Source: Paenibacillus pabuli NBRC 13638
GTDB taxonomy: Bacteria; Bacillota; Bacilli; Paenibacillales; Paenibacillaceae
Assembly: GCF_001514495.1 (NCBI RefSeq)
Contig: NZ_BCNM01000035.1
Location: 1 to 50,475 of the forward strand
Reading direction: 5' to 3'
DNA length: 50,475 nucleotides
This document shows, piece by piece, positions 1-8,183 of this stretch (position 1 is the stretch's first letter; each line of letters begins with the position of its first letter). Below the pieces are notes generated by a model that ran no database searches, was not told the origin of the DNA, and saw only the letters and a list, made by a program, of their open reading frames with translations. The position numbers were made by a program, and so were the translations under genes.

Positions 1-69
1 TTTGTTTATTAGGGGAATATAGGTAACTAGAAACTAATACAGTATTCTGGCTGAATGATCATAGATAAG

Positions 70-95
70 CATCACTCATTAGGAGTGGTGTTTTT
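70..95 (+). terminator. Intrinsic terminator of a gene left of the window
   Basis: An 8-bp stem (catcactc with gagtggtg, one T-G wobble) and a 5-nt loop are followed by five T. It ends a plus-strand gene outside the window. In B. subtilis the gene before guaB lies on the other strand, so the neighbour here may differ. Confidence 0.6.
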
Positions 96-179
96 GATAT
101 ATATATAATGAAGTTGTCCGCTCATGAAATACAGTTGTATGCATGAGGCAACACTCCTGATATAACCAGGGACTTTCCC

Positions 180-209
180 TTGACAGTCTAAATAACGCTT
201 TGCTAAGAT
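180..209 (+). promoter_or_regulatory. Probable sigma-A promoter of guaB
   Basis: A perfect TTGACA at 180-185 and TAAGAT at 204-209 are separated by 18 bp. They would give an untranslated leader of about 100 nt. No purine riboswitch consensus was recognised in bases 1-314. Confidence 0.5.
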
Positions 210-314
210 GGCAATAATAAATTTTTCAGAAAACGTATTTTCGGCATAAAATACAGCCTGGGATCTTCGGGTTTTGGACCGTAAAGCTGAGCAAACATAA
301 GGAGGAACGCCCGC

Positions 315-1772
315 GTGTGGGAAGATAAATTTGGTAAGGAAGGTTTCACCTTCGACGATGTACTGCTGGTGCCTCGGAAATCCGAGACACTGCCTAAAGA
401 AGTGGACGTATCTGTTCGTTTGAGTGACAGCGTAAAACTGAATATTCCTTTGATTAGTGCTGGTATGGATACTGTTACCGAAGCGACATTGGCGATTGCC
501 ATTGCCCGTGAAGGCGGTATTGGTATCATCCATAAAAATATGTCTGTTGAACAGCAAGCGGAGGAAGTTGATCGGGTTAAGCGCTCGGAGAGTGGTGTTA
601 TTACCAATCCGTTCTCATTGACAGCTGAACATCTGGTGTCTGATGCTGAATCCGTTATGGCGAAATACCGCATTTCCGGTGTGCCGATTGTCGAAGGAGA
701 CCAGAAGCTTGTAGGTATCCTGACCAATCGTGACTTGCGTTTCATCCACGACTTCTCCATTAAAATTAGCGAAGTCATGACTCGTGAGAATTTGGTTACT
801 GCGCCTGTAGGTACTACACTGCAAGAAGCAGAAGGCATCCTCCAGAAGCATAAGATTGAAAAACTTCCATTAGTCGATGAGTCCAACACACTGAAAGGCC
901 TCATTACTATTAAAGATATTGAAAAAGCAATTCAATTCCCTAACGCAGCTAAAGATGCACAAGGACGTTTGCTGGTTGGAGCAGCGATCGGAATTTCCAA
1001 AGATACCTTCGAACGTGCTGATGCATTGGTACAAGCCGGTGTTGACCTGATTACGGTAGACTCGGCTCACGGACATCACATTAACATTATTGATGCTGTT
1101 CGTCAGCTGCGTGAGCGTTTCCCGAACCTGACAATTGTGGCAGGTAACGTTGCTACAGGTGATGCAACCCGTGAATTGATCGAAGCAGGGGCATCCGTTG
1201 TCAAAGTAGGAATTGGTCCAGGTTCCATCTGTACAACTCGCGTAATTGCAGGTATTGGTGTTCCTCAAGTTACAGCAGTATATGATTGCGCAAACGTAGC
1301 ACGTGAATATGGCGTACCGATCATTGCTGATGGTGGTATCAAGTACTCTGGTGAGATTACCAAAGCCCTCGCTGCAGGTGCACATGCAGTTATGCTCGGC
1401 AGCTTGTTTGCTGGTACAGCAGAAAGCCCTGGAGAAACGGAAATCTTCCAAGGACGTAGCTACAAAGTTTACCGCGGTATGGGATCGATGGCTGCGATGA
1501 AACAAGGAAGTAAAGATCGTTACTTCCAGGATGATGACAAGAAACTGGTTCCGGAAGGAATCGAGGGACGTGTTGCTTACAAAGGTCCATTATCGGATAC
1601 CATCCATCAGTTGATTGGTGGTCTGCGTTCAGGTATGGGATACTGTGGTACAAGCAGTTTGGAGCAGCTTCGTAATGATACACAGTTTATTCGTATTACA
1701 GGTGCAGGACTTCGTGAGAGTCATCCGCATGATGTACAGATTACAAAAGAAGCCCCTAACTACTCGTTGTAA
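315..1772 (+). CDS. guaB: IMP dehydrogenase
   Basis: Oxidises IMP to XMP with NAD, the committed step to GMP, in the cytosol. The 485 residues match the usual family length. The TIM barrel is interrupted by two CBS domains at about residues 90-205, and the catalytic loop holds the cysteine nucleophile C306 in GSICTTR. The barrel ends with the GGLRSGMGYCG region and flap typical of bacterial enzymes. The start is a GTG at 315 with GGAGG about 10 nt upstream, and the N-terminus (MWEDKFGKEGFTFDDVLL) agrees with Bacillus homologues. It is transcribed alone, with its own promoter and a strong terminator. Its place just before dacA is the order found near oriC in B. subtilis. Confidence 0.97.
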   Translation: MWEDKFGKEGFTFDDVLLVPRKSETLPKEVDVSVRLSDSVKLNIPLISAGMDTVTEATLAIAIAREGGIGIIHKNMSVEQQAEEVDRVKRSESGVITNPFSLTAEHLVSDAESVMAKYRISGVPIVEGDQKLVGILTNRDLRFIHDFSIKISEVMTRENLVTAPVGTTLQEAEGILQKHKIEKLPLVDESNTLKGLITIKDIEKAIQFPNAAKDAQGRLLVGAAIGISKDTFERADALVQAGVDLITVDSAHGHHINIIDAVRQLRERFPNLTIVAGNVATGDATRELIEAGASVVKVGIGPGSICTTRVIAGIGVPQVTAVYDCANVAREYGVPIIADGGIKYSGEITKALAAGAHAVMLGSLFAGTAESPGETEIFQGRSYKVYRGMGSMAAMKQGSKDRYFQDDDKKLVPEGIEGRVAYKGPLSDTIHQLIGGLRSGMGYCGTSSLEQLRNDTQFIRITGAGLRESHPHDVQITKEAPNYSL

Positions 1773-1797
1773 TCCGAATTGTGTTAATCATTTCCAG

Positions 1798-1835
1798 GAC
1801 AGGCCAGGCGATTTTCGCCGGGCCTGTCTTTTTTT
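1798..1835 (+). terminator. Intrinsic terminator of guaB
   Basis: The stem pairs gacaggcc with ggcctgtc, extended inward by ggcg/cgcc, and runs into seven T. Confidence 0.9.
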
Positions 1836-2195
1836 GCGGATACCCCTGTGATAGAATAGAACAAGCGGTAATATCCTTTAATGGATTAGGGCGTTGCGGC
1901 GGTTTTTTGACGTGAATCTATGAAAACTGCTGATTACAATCCGTTTTACGTGATAGAAAAGGTTGCCCAGCTAAAAAAGAAGCGCGGACGTCCTTTTACA
2001 TAAGCATTCTACACAATGCTAATTAAGTGACAATCGATATTGAACTTCAGGAGCAATGTTATTGCTCTTTCGATACAGCGCATATATTTCACATCTCACA
2101 TATCATCTCCACTTGTTAGGGAAGACGAAAATATCGCAGCTCAAGCTGCACTGAAGCCTATCACAGAAAGCTTCGGACCGAAGGGAGTATTATCA
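1836..2195 (+). other. Intergenic region upstream of dacA
   Basis: No gene is supported in these 360 bases. A small perfect hairpin (gagcaat-gtt-attgctc, 2051-2067) is followed by only three T. An open frame runs into dacA from 2040, but it has no ribosome binding site and no signal-peptide logic, so it is treated as leader. No confident promoter was found. Confidence 0.5.
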
Positions 2196-3584
2196 TTGAA
2201 AGCTAAACAAATGAATAAGAAAAAACGTCAAATGCTCAAAAAAAGCGTAGCCTCGGTTATGCTGATTAACATGCTCTGTATGTCTGCGGTAATGCCGGTT
2301 ATGGCGGCTGCTAATGACTCCGGCCAGGTACTGACTGCTGCGGCTACAACAACAAAGGCTGAAAAAACGGTGGACATTCCTTCAGTGGACACACTGGGAC
2401 TCGATGTTAAATCAGCTGTGCTCATGGAGGCATCAACAGGACAGATTCTGCTCAATGTGAATGCAGATAAAGCTATGCCACCTGCCAGTATGACCAAAAT
2501 GATGACCGAGTACATTGTGGCTGAACAGGTTAAACAGGGCAAATTTAGCTGGGATGATGTCGTTACAGTTGGTGAAAATGCAGCCAAGAGTACAGGTTCG
2601 CGCATTTTTCTAGCAAAAAATGACCAACATACGGTCAAGGAGCTTTACATTGCTATGGCCGTAGGTTCTGCCAATGATGCCACAGTTGCTTTGGCTGAAT
2701 ATGTTGCAGGTTCCGAACAAGCTTTTGTGAAAATGATGAATGATGAAGCGAAGCGTATGGGAATGAAAGACAGCTATTTCATTAACTCTACAGGTCTGGA
2801 TCGTGCAGATATGCCTGCAGATTTCCGTCCAGCTGAGGATAAAGAAATCGTCATGTCGGCACGAGATGCGGCTATTTTGTGCAGATATATCATCATGGAC
2901 CACCCGGACTACAAAGATTTTACTACAATTCAATCCTACAAATTTCGTCCCAATGACAAAGCACCCATTATCAACTATAACTGGATGCTGGAAGCGAATA
3001 AAAATATAACCAATTTCAAAAGCTATGCCTATGAAGGCCTGGACGGGATGAAAACAGGGCATACCACAAACGCGGGGAATAACTTTACAGGAACGGCTGA
3101 ACGTAACGGCATGCGCCTGATCAGTGTAGTTATGGGTACCGATTCGGAGCCTGCGCGTTTCAGAGAAACGAAGAAAGTATTGGACTTTGGATTCAATAAC
3201 TTTGAAGTGAAACAGGCGGTTGCCGCCAAAACCAAAGTCACAGGCTGGGAAGCTGTACCTTTGAAAAAAGGAAAAGAAACAACAGTGCCTGTAGTCACTG
3301 ACAATGCAGTGAGTTTTGTTGTACCCAAGGGTACTCAAAACCTGGACGTAACTTTTAAAGCGAATGTAACCGAAGCGGATAAACTGGTTGCTCCAATCAA
3401 GGCTGGCACCAAAGTCGGTACGGTTACTTATACGTATAAAGCGGAGGGAATTGAACCACAGGAGAAAACCGTTAACCTCATCACCGCAGAAGAAGCAGAA
3501 AAAGGCGGTTGGTTCCGTCTCTTCTTCCGTGCAGTTAAAGACTTTTTCGTTGATCTGTTTGATGGTATCAAAAACCTGTTCTAA
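2196..3584 (+). CDS. dacA: D-alanyl-D-alanine carboxypeptidase (PBP5 type)
   Basis: Membrane-bound low-molecular-weight penicillin-binding protein that removes the terminal D-Ala from peptidoglycan stem peptides outside the cell. All three active-site motifs are present: SMTK (S98, K101), SAN, and KTG in GMKTGHT. A signal peptide covers about residues 1-39. The C-terminal PBP5 beta domain is followed by an amphipathic anchor helix (WFRLFFRAVKDFFVDLF). I chose the TTG at 2196 because AAGGGAG lies 8 nt upstream; the in-frame ATG at 2211 is too far from it. This gives 462 residues. The family is known for sporulation-linked and vegetative members; its position after guaB corresponds to vegetative dacA. 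Confidence 0.95.
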   Translation: MKAKQMNKKKRQMLKKSVASVMLINMLCMSAVMPVMAAANDSGQVLTAAATTTKAEKTVDIPSVDTLGLDVKSAVLMEASTGQILLNVNADKAMPPASMTKMMTEYIVAEQVKQGKFSWDDVVTVGENAAKSTGSRIFLAKNDQHTVKELYIAMAVGSANDATVALAEYVAGSEQAFVKMMNDEAKRMGMKDSYFINSTGLDRADMPADFRPAEDKEIVMSARDAAILCRYIIMDHPDYKDFTTIQSYKFRPNDKAPIINYNWMLEANKNITNFKSYAYEGLDGMKTGHTTNAGNNFTGTAERNGMRLISVVMGTDSEPARFRETKKVLDFGFNNFEVKQAVAAKTKVTGWEAVPLKKGKETTVPVVTDNAVSFVVPKGTQNLDVTFKANVTEADKLVAPIKAGTKVGTVTYTYKAEGIEPQEKTVNLITAEEAEKGGWFRLFFRAVKDFFVDLFDGIKNLF

Positions 3585-3760
3585 TAGGCAAAAGAACAAA
3601 AGTGGCCAGTTCAACATGACATTTTTAATATAGTTGACTTAGATCCCTGACAAAATACAAGTAATTCCGACCGGATGGATTGTATAATTACAATTTTTCC
3701 GGTAAAATATCAAGTTAGAATTCTACGTGTGATTCAATTAAAAAGTCTATTGTTCTTCGG

Positions 3761-3792
3761 CCTAAAAAGGTTGGTTAACCAACCTTTTTAGG
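3761..3792. repeat. Perfect 32-bp palindrome upstream of pdxS
   Basis: The sequence is self-complementary from end to end: arm CCTAAAAAGGTTGGTT, centre at 3776/3777. The T-run lies inside the arm rather than after it, so it is a poor intrinsic terminator and looks more like an operator or an mRNA hairpin. It ends 37 bp before the pdxS start. A TATAAT at 3683-3688 could be the -10 of a promoter, but no convincing -35 is paired with it. The whole dacA-pdxS gap (3585-3829) holds nothing else recognisable. Confidence 0.7.
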
Positions 3793-3829
3793 GACGAGAA
3801 CGACTCATACATTACTGGGGGCTAGGAAT

Positions 3830-4711
3830 ATGGAAACGGGGACATCACGCGTTAAAAGAGGTATGGCTGAAATGCAAAAAGGCGGCGTCATTATGGACGT
3901 TATGAATGCCGAGCAAGCTAAAATTGCTGAGGCAGCAGGTGCAACAGCAGTTATGGCTTTGGAGCGCGTTCCTTCTGATATTCGTGCAGCAGGTGGAGTA
4001 GCCCGCATGGCTGATCCAACCATTGTCGAAGAAGTGATGAAAGTTGTAACCATTCCCGTTATGGCCAAAGCACGGATCGGACATTATGTTGAAGCCAAAG
4101 TATTGGAATCCCTAGGCGTGGATTATCTGGATGAGAGCGAAGTACTGACTCCTGCCGATGAAGTGTTCCATATTGACAAACATGAGTTCACTGTACCGTT
4201 TGTATGTGGTGCCAAAGATCTGGGTGAAGCATTGCGCCGGATTGGCGAAGGGGCTTCCATGATTCGTACTAAAGGTGAACCGGGAACAGGAAACATTGTT
4301 GAAGCGGTTCGTCACATGCGTTTTATTAACAGCCAGATTCGTAAAGTTACCAATATGTCCAAGGACGAATTGTACGCAGAAGCGAAAAACCTTGGCGTAG
4401 CTTATGAACTTTTGCTTGATGTACATGAGAACGGCAAGCTGCCTGTAGTCAACTTCGCAGCTGGTGGCGTGGCAACTCCTGCTGATGCTGCACTTATGAT
4501 GCATCTGGGCGCGGATGGTGTATTTGTAGGTTCAGGGATTTTCAAATCGGACAGCCCTGAGAAATTTGCACGTGCCATTGTAGAAGCGACTACACATTAT
4601 ACGGATTACAAATTGATTGCTGAAGTATCCAAAAACCTTGGAGCACCTATGAAAGGCATTGAAATTTCCAAACTTGCACCTTCCGAGCGCATGCAGGATC
4701 GCGGCTGGTAA
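3830..4711 (+). CDS. pdxS: Pyridoxal 5'-phosphate synthase, synthase subunit
   Basis: PdxS condenses ribose 5-phosphate, glyceraldehyde 3-phosphate and ammonia to pyridoxal 5'-phosphate in the DXP-independent route. It forms a dodecamer that carries PdxT glutaminase subunits. The 293 residues match the family length. Visible active-site features are D23 in VIMDVM, the Schiff-base lysine K80 in VMAKARIGH and the second lysine K148 in IRTKGEPGTGN, followed by the phosphate-binding AAGGVATPADAA segment. The ATG at 3830 has a GGGGGCTAGG ribosome binding region. The gene lies 18 nt before pdxT, and the pair surely forms one operon. Confidence 0.97.
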   Translation: METGTSRVKRGMAEMQKGGVIMDVMNAEQAKIAEAAGATAVMALERVPSDIRAAGGVARMADPTIVEEVMKVVTIPVMAKARIGHYVEAKVLESLGVDYLDESEVLTPADEVFHIDKHEFTVPFVCGAKDLGEALRRIGEGASMIRTKGEPGTGNIVEAVRHMRFINSQIRKVTNMSKDELYAEAKNLGVAYELLLDVHENGKLPVVNFAAGGVATPADAALMMHLGADGVFVGSGIFKSDSPEKFARAIVEATTHYTDYKLIAEVSKNLGAPMKGIEISKLAPSERMQDRGW

Positions 4712-4729
4712 GAGAAGGGGACATGTAAA

Positions 4730-5311
4730 ATGAAAATCGGTGTTTTAGCTCTTCAAGGGGCTGTAACTGAGCATATTCGCAGTATCGAACGAGCTGGTGC
4801 AGAAGGAGTGGCGATCAAACAGGTTCAGCAGCTAGAGGAACTGGATGGTTTGATCCTTCCAGGTGGTGAGAGTACCACAATTGGCAAGCTGATGCGCAAA
4901 TACGGCTTCATGGATGCTATTCGTACATTCGCTGCTGAAGGTAAACCGGTATTCGGTACCTGCGCTGGTTTGATCGTTATGGCTAAACATATCGCAGGAC
5001 AAGAGGAAGCTCATCTCGAGCTGATGGATATGACCGTATCCAGAAATGCATTTGGACGGCAAAGAGAAAGCTTTGAAACGGATCTTCCGGTAAAAGGTAT
5101 TGAGGAAACGGTTAGGGCTGTATTCATTCGAGCACCGCTAATCGAAAGTGTAGGGGACGATGTAGAGGTTCTTTCCACTTACAAGGATGAGATCGTAACT
5201 GCTCGCCAGGGGCATCTGCTGGCTTGCTCCTACCATCCTGAACTGACAGATGATTATCGACTGCATGCTTACTTTGTAGACATGGCCAGGTCGTATAAAC
5301 AGTCTGTATAG
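4730..5311 (+). CDS. pdxT: Pyridoxal 5'-phosphate synthase, glutaminase subunit
   Basis: Class I glutamine amidotransferase that supplies ammonia to PdxS through an internal channel. The catalytic triad is complete: C78 in GTCAGL, then H169 and E171 in YHPELTD. The PGGEST oxyanion segment is near residue 44. Length (193 residues) and start (ATG after AGAAGGGGAC) are normal. The gene is followed by the structured RNA at 5333-5489 and then serS, the same neighbour as in B. subtilis (yaaE-serS). Confidence 0.96.
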   Translation: MKIGVLALQGAVTEHIRSIERAGAEGVAIKQVQQLEELDGLILPGGESTTIGKLMRKYGFMDAIRTFAAEGKPVFGTCAGLIVMAKHIAGQEEAHLELMDMTVSRNAFGRQRESFETDLPVKGIEETVRAVFIRAPLIESVGDDVEVLSTYKDEIVTARQGHLLACSYHPELTDDYRLHAYFVDMARSYKQSV

Positions 5312-5332
5312 AACCAATCACGATTAACATAC

Positions 5333-5489
5333 AACCTATGATCTGCCGGTGAACCGGATCAGTCCCCTAGAGGCTCACAAGGCTAACTGGGAGGGGCTAT
5401 CTGGTCGGATACCTGATGTTGCCCGTATCTGCTTCCAAAGCGGGAATCGCAGCGTAGGGTACCACCGGAGCTTCATAGGTTATTTTTTT
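5333..5489 (+). ncRNA. Structured RNA, candidate leader of serS or independent small RNA
   Basis: A closing helix (aacctatga 5333-5341 with tcataggtt 5473-5481, 9 bp) is backed by ccggtg 5346-5351 with caccgg 5463-5468. It encloses two arms. Arm A pairs gatcag 5357-5362 with ctggtc 5401-5406 and cccct with agggg inside. Arm B spans about 5410-5461, with gttgc 5418-5422 pairing gcagc 5449-5453 and a gctt/aagc tip. Seven T (5483-5489) follow the closing helix, as in an intrinsic terminator. Arm B contains ACCTGAT (5411-5417) and CAGCGTAGGG (5450-5459), strings typical of the pyrophosphate-binding half of TPP riboswitches, but no CTGAGA is present. No T-box signature is present, although B. subtilis serS has one. 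Its identity is unknown. Confidence 0.55.
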
Positions 5490-5583
5490 ACCAATGAGGA
5501 ATGATGAAGAATACGAATGCTGCAAAGGTATTGGGGTTTAATAGGAAAGGTTCACTTTGTGGTGTTATTTAGGAGGGGTATTA

Positions 5584-6867
5584 GTGCTTGATGTGAAAAT
5601 ATTGCGGAATGAGTACGCACGTGTTGAAGAAGCGTTGACGAAACGTGGCAAATCACTGGATTTAATCACTGGATTCTCTGAAATGGATGCCAAACGTCGG
5701 GAATTGCTTCAAGAGAGTGAAAACCTAAAAAATCGCCGGAATACCGTATCCGGGGAAGTAGCGAAGCTTAAAAAGAGTGGAGAAAATGCGGACGAACTGA
5801 TCGTTGAGATGCGTGAAGTTTCGGATCGGATCAAAGCAATGGATGAAGAAGTTCGCGAGCTGGAAGCGAAGATTAATGATCTGACTATGGCGATTCCGAA
5901 CATCCCTAATGAGAGTGTACCTGTTGGTGCTTCCGAAGAAGATAATGTGGAGATTCGTCGTTGGGAAGAGCCAAAGACATTTTCATTTACACCAAAAGCA
6001 CACTGGGAAATCGCTCAGGATCTCGATATCCTTGATTTTGAAGCGGCTGCCAAAGTAACAGGTTCCCGTTTTACGTTCTATAAAGGATTGGGTGCGCGTC
6101 TGGAACGAGCCCTGATCAACTTTATGATGGATCTGCACAGCGATCAGCATGGGTATGAAGAGATTCTGCCTCCGTATATCGTTAACCGTGACAGCTTGTT
6201 TGGCACAGGCCAATTGCCCAAATTCGAAGAGGATCTGTTCAAGCTGAAAGATACCGAGTATTATCTGATTCCTACGGCTGAAGTTCCGGTAACGAACTAT
6301 CACCGCGAAGAGATTCTCAATGCTGATCAATTGCCTAAACACTTTGTGGCGTACAGCTCTTGTTTCAGATCGGAAGCAGGTTCTGCTGGTCGGGATACAC
6401 GTGGCTTGATTCGTCAACACCAGTTCAATAAGGTTGAATTGTTGAAACTGTCTTCTCCTGAGACTTCGTATGAGGAATTGGAGAACATGACACAAAATGC
6501 GGAACGTGTGCTTCAACTACTGGGTCTGCCTTACCGTGTTCTGACGTTGTGTACGGCAGATATGGGCTTCACGTCTGCGAAAACGTATGACATTGAGGTC
6601 TGGTTGCCGGAAAGCAACACGTATCGGGAAATTTCGTCATGCTCCAACTGTGAAGACTTCCAAGCACGTCGGGCTAACATCCGTTTCCGCAGAGAACCAA
6701 AATCCAAACCGGAATTTGTTCATACGTTGAACGGTTCAGGACTGGCGGTAGGACGTACTGTAGCAGCGATCCTGGAGAACTACCAACAAGAAGATGGAAC
6801 CGTAGTGATTCCTGAAGCACTGCGCTCTTACATGGGCGGAGTAAGCGTAATTGCACGTCGTTCCTAA
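5584..6867 (+). CDS. serS: Serine--tRNA ligase
   Basis: Class II aminoacyl-tRNA synthetase that charges tRNA-Ser with serine. It has the N-terminal antiparallel coiled-coil arm (about residues 25-100) that grips the long variable arm of tRNA-Ser. Class II motif 2 is seen in FRSEAGSAGRDTRGLIRQHQ and motif 3 in NGSGLAVGRTVAAILEN. I placed the start at GTG 5584, because AGGAGG lies 7 nt upstream and the resulting N-terminus (MLDVKILRN) is the family's; a frame opening 27 nt earlier is not supported. This gives 427 residues, a normal length. The cognate tRNA-Ser gene follows about 280 bp downstream. Confidence 0.97.
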   Translation: MLDVKILRNEYARVEEALTKRGKSLDLITGFSEMDAKRRELLQESENLKNRRNTVSGEVAKLKKSGENADELIVEMREVSDRIKAMDEEVRELEAKINDLTMAIPNIPNESVPVGASEEDNVEIRRWEEPKTFSFTPKAHWEIAQDLDILDFEAAAKVTGSRFTFYKGLGARLERALINFMMDLHSDQHGYEEILPPYIVNRDSLFGTGQLPKFEEDLFKLKDTEYYLIPTAEVPVTNYHREEILNADQLPKHFVAYSSCFRSEAGSAGRDTRGLIRQHQFNKVELLKLSSPETSYEELENMTQNAERVLQLLGLPYRVLTLCTADMGFTSAKTYDIEVWLPESNTYREISSCSNCEDFQARRANIRFRREPKSKPEFVHTLNGSGLAVGRTVAAILENYQQEDGTVVIPEALRSYMGGVSVIARRS

Positions 6868-6883
6868 GATAATGATAATGTAA

Positions 6884-6950
6884 TAAAAAAACCGTCTCCT
6901 GACAAATGGAAGGGCTGAACGTCCATTTTGACAAGGAGACGGTTTTTTTG
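6884..6950 (+). terminator. Intrinsic terminator of serS
   Basis: A long stem pairs aaccgtctcct with aggagacggtt, has an inner hairpin (aatgga/tccatt), and is flanked by an A-run and a T-run, so it could work on both strands. Confidence 0.9.
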
Positions 6951-7079
6951 TTGTTCATATTTTCAATGGTAAAGGGAGGGTAGAACCCATTCTGGGCAAG
7001 AATAGTGACGTTCAGCCTGATGTTTTTGCAGTTACCACAATAAGCAGGAATTTTTTTAGATCAATTATTTATAAAAAGG

Positions 7080-7109
7080 TTGCTTTCTGGCACATAATTA
7101 TGGTATGAT
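7080..7109 (+). promoter_or_regulatory. Probable promoter of tRNA-Ser
   Basis: TTGCTT (7080-7085) and TATGAT (7104-7109) are separated by 18 bp. The start would be about 30 nt before the tRNA. Confidence 0.5.
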
Positions 7110-7144
7110 CATTTTCGTGGCAAGTTTATAAAAGTTAATATCCT

Positions 7145-7233
7145 GGAGAGGTACCGAAGCGGTCATAACGGGGCGGTCTTGAAAACTGTTAGGGTGCAAG
7201 CCCACGTGGGTTCGAATCCCACCCTCTCCGCCA
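7145..7233 (+). tRNA. tRNA-Ser (anticodon UGA)
   Basis: An 89-nt cloverleaf with encoded CCA. The acceptor stem pairs GGAGAGG with CCTCTCC, with G as discriminator base. The anticodon loop is CTTGAAA (anticodon TGA). There is a long class II variable arm (gggtgc...cacg) and the T-loop TTCGAAT. Position directly after serS matches the single tRNA-Ser gene in B. subtilis. Confidence 0.97.
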
Positions 7234-7249
7234 TACTACACTTATGATA

Positions 7250-7281
7250 AGGATTCGAGCGATAAGCTCGGGTCCTTTTTT
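7250..7281 (+). terminator. Intrinsic terminator of tRNA-Ser
   Basis: The stem pairs aggattcgagc with gctcgggtcct (G-T wobbles), has a short loop, and is followed by a run of six T. Confidence 0.8.
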
Positions 7282-7377
7282 GCATTTTGCAGATGAGACA
7301 GAATCGAATACAACGTTGGCTGCATGATGCATAAAAATAACCGAATCGCCGCACTTTATAGGAGTGGAGGTGGTAAG

Positions 7378-7719
7378 ATGAACCGCGAATTAAACATAGA
7401 TCAGACGGAGCTTGTAGGTGCTTGGCAGGAGAGATTGCCTGAAGTGTTGAACGTCGGAGATCGGGCTCAGGTCATGGCAGACGAGGCTGATCAGCAGGCT
7501 ATTCGAATTCACATTGCAACAGCCGGACACCAGATGTACTCTTTTGATTTCAAGTGTGCCTATGTGGACTCTCGTGAAGTCAGTGTGCAGCTGATTGATG
7601 TGGAACGGGATGGACAAACGACAGATGAGCGTACAGAACCCATTCAGGAACTGGCTCAGGACTATACAAGGCACATTCATGAATGTGCCCAGTCGTTACA
7701 ATCCAAAACTAGACAATAG
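7378..7719 (+). CDS. Hypothetical protein, 113 residues
   Basis: I do not recognise the family. The product is acidic and soluble, with no signal peptide or membrane segment. A central part (about residues 40-78, IRIHIATAGHQMYSFDFKC onward) has alternating hydrophobic residues suggesting beta strands, followed by a helical, Gln-rich C-terminus. The ATG at 7378 is preceded by GGAGGTGG, a strong ribosome binding site. The gene is first in a tight run of three small genes ending with an SspP-like spore protein (gaps of 25 and 23 nt), so expression during sporulation is possible but not shown. Confidence 0.75.
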   Translation: MNRELNIDQTELVGAWQERLPEVLNVGDRAQVMADEADQQAIRIHIATAGHQMYSFDFKCAYVDSREVSVQLIDVERDGQTTDERTEPIQELAQDYTRHIHECAQSLQSKTRQ

Positions 7720-7744
7720 GTTCACGTTAAAGGAGTGGTTAAAA

Positions 7745-7921
7745 GTGAGCAAAGCAAAAGCCGGAACAGACAAAAACTTGCAAAATGTAGTCGCTGACCT
7801 GGATCAGACCGCTGTGAACAGTCATCATGCGCAGCAGATTCAGCAGGACGCGAATGATCGTCGACATCAGGATTCCCTGAATCATGATAAAACGGAAGAT
7901 ATGGATCCATCCCATTCCTAA
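7745..7921 (+). CDS. Small hydrophilic protein, 58 residues
   Basis: GTG start at 7745 with AAAGGAG 9 nt upstream. The product (MSKAKAGTDKNLQNVVADL...) is rich in Gln, Asp, His and Asn and has no hydrophobic segment, resembling small acid-soluble or stress proteins in composition only. It lies 25 nt after the preceding small gene and 23 nt before the SspP-like gene, and is probably co-transcribed with both. The family is unknown to me; a spore-related role is inferred from its position alone. Confidence 0.65.
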   Translation: MSKAKAGTDKNLQNVVADLDQTAVNSHHAQQIQQDANDRRHQDSLNHDKTEDMDPSHS

Positions 7922-7944
7922 TCCAATGAAGAGGGGGGAAAGAC

Positions 7945-8097
7945 ATGAGCAAGCTCAAAACAACACCTGTGCCCGAAGCTCAGGCCGCTGAACAGCATCG
8001 AAAACCTGAGAAGCATTCTTCCATGCAGGAACCGTTGTCAGGCTCCAAAAAGGTGAAAAACCAGAACCATGTGGATCATAACAATCCTCAAGGGTAA
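7945..8097 (+). CDS. sspP: SspP-like small acid-soluble spore protein
   Basis: A 50-residue basic hydrophilic peptide with a C-terminal [19 protein letters not shown] segment. B. subtilis SspP (CotL) has the closely similar [21 protein letters not shown], which I recall from the family. Members are minor spore-core proteins. The ATG at 7945 follows GAGGGGGGAA. The gene is too short for routine ORF calling but is well supported by the motif. A hairpin terminator follows at 8158, so this closes the small operon. Confidence 0.8.
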   Translation: [50 protein letters not shown]

Positions 8098-8157
8098 TCT
8101 GGAAAAGATACAATCACGTTGCACATATAACAGGCATAACCATAAACCATAACCAAT

Positions 8158-8183
8158 AACTCCGGTTAAAAACCGGGGTTTTT
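8158..8183 (+). terminator. Intrinsic terminator after the SspP-like gene
   Basis: aactccggt pairs with accggggtt across a 5-nt loop, followed by a short T-run. Confidence 0.75.

Noticed and set aside
2040..2195. N-terminal extension of dacA
   Set aside because: In-frame but without ribosome site; it would place 52 extra residues before the signal peptide.
5333..5489. Ordinary TPP riboswitch
   Set aside because: ACCTGAT and GCGTAGGG strings are there, but CTGAGA is absent, and no thiamine gene follows.
5312..5583. T-box leader for serS
   Set aside because: The conserved AGGGTGGNACCGCG element and a specifier stem are missing; the superficially similar GGGTACCACC is a reversed arrangement.
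7163..7354. Minus-strand ORF across tRNA-Ser
   Set aside because: It is the usual spurious frame (ERVGFEPTWACTLT...) read through the reverse of a tRNA gene.
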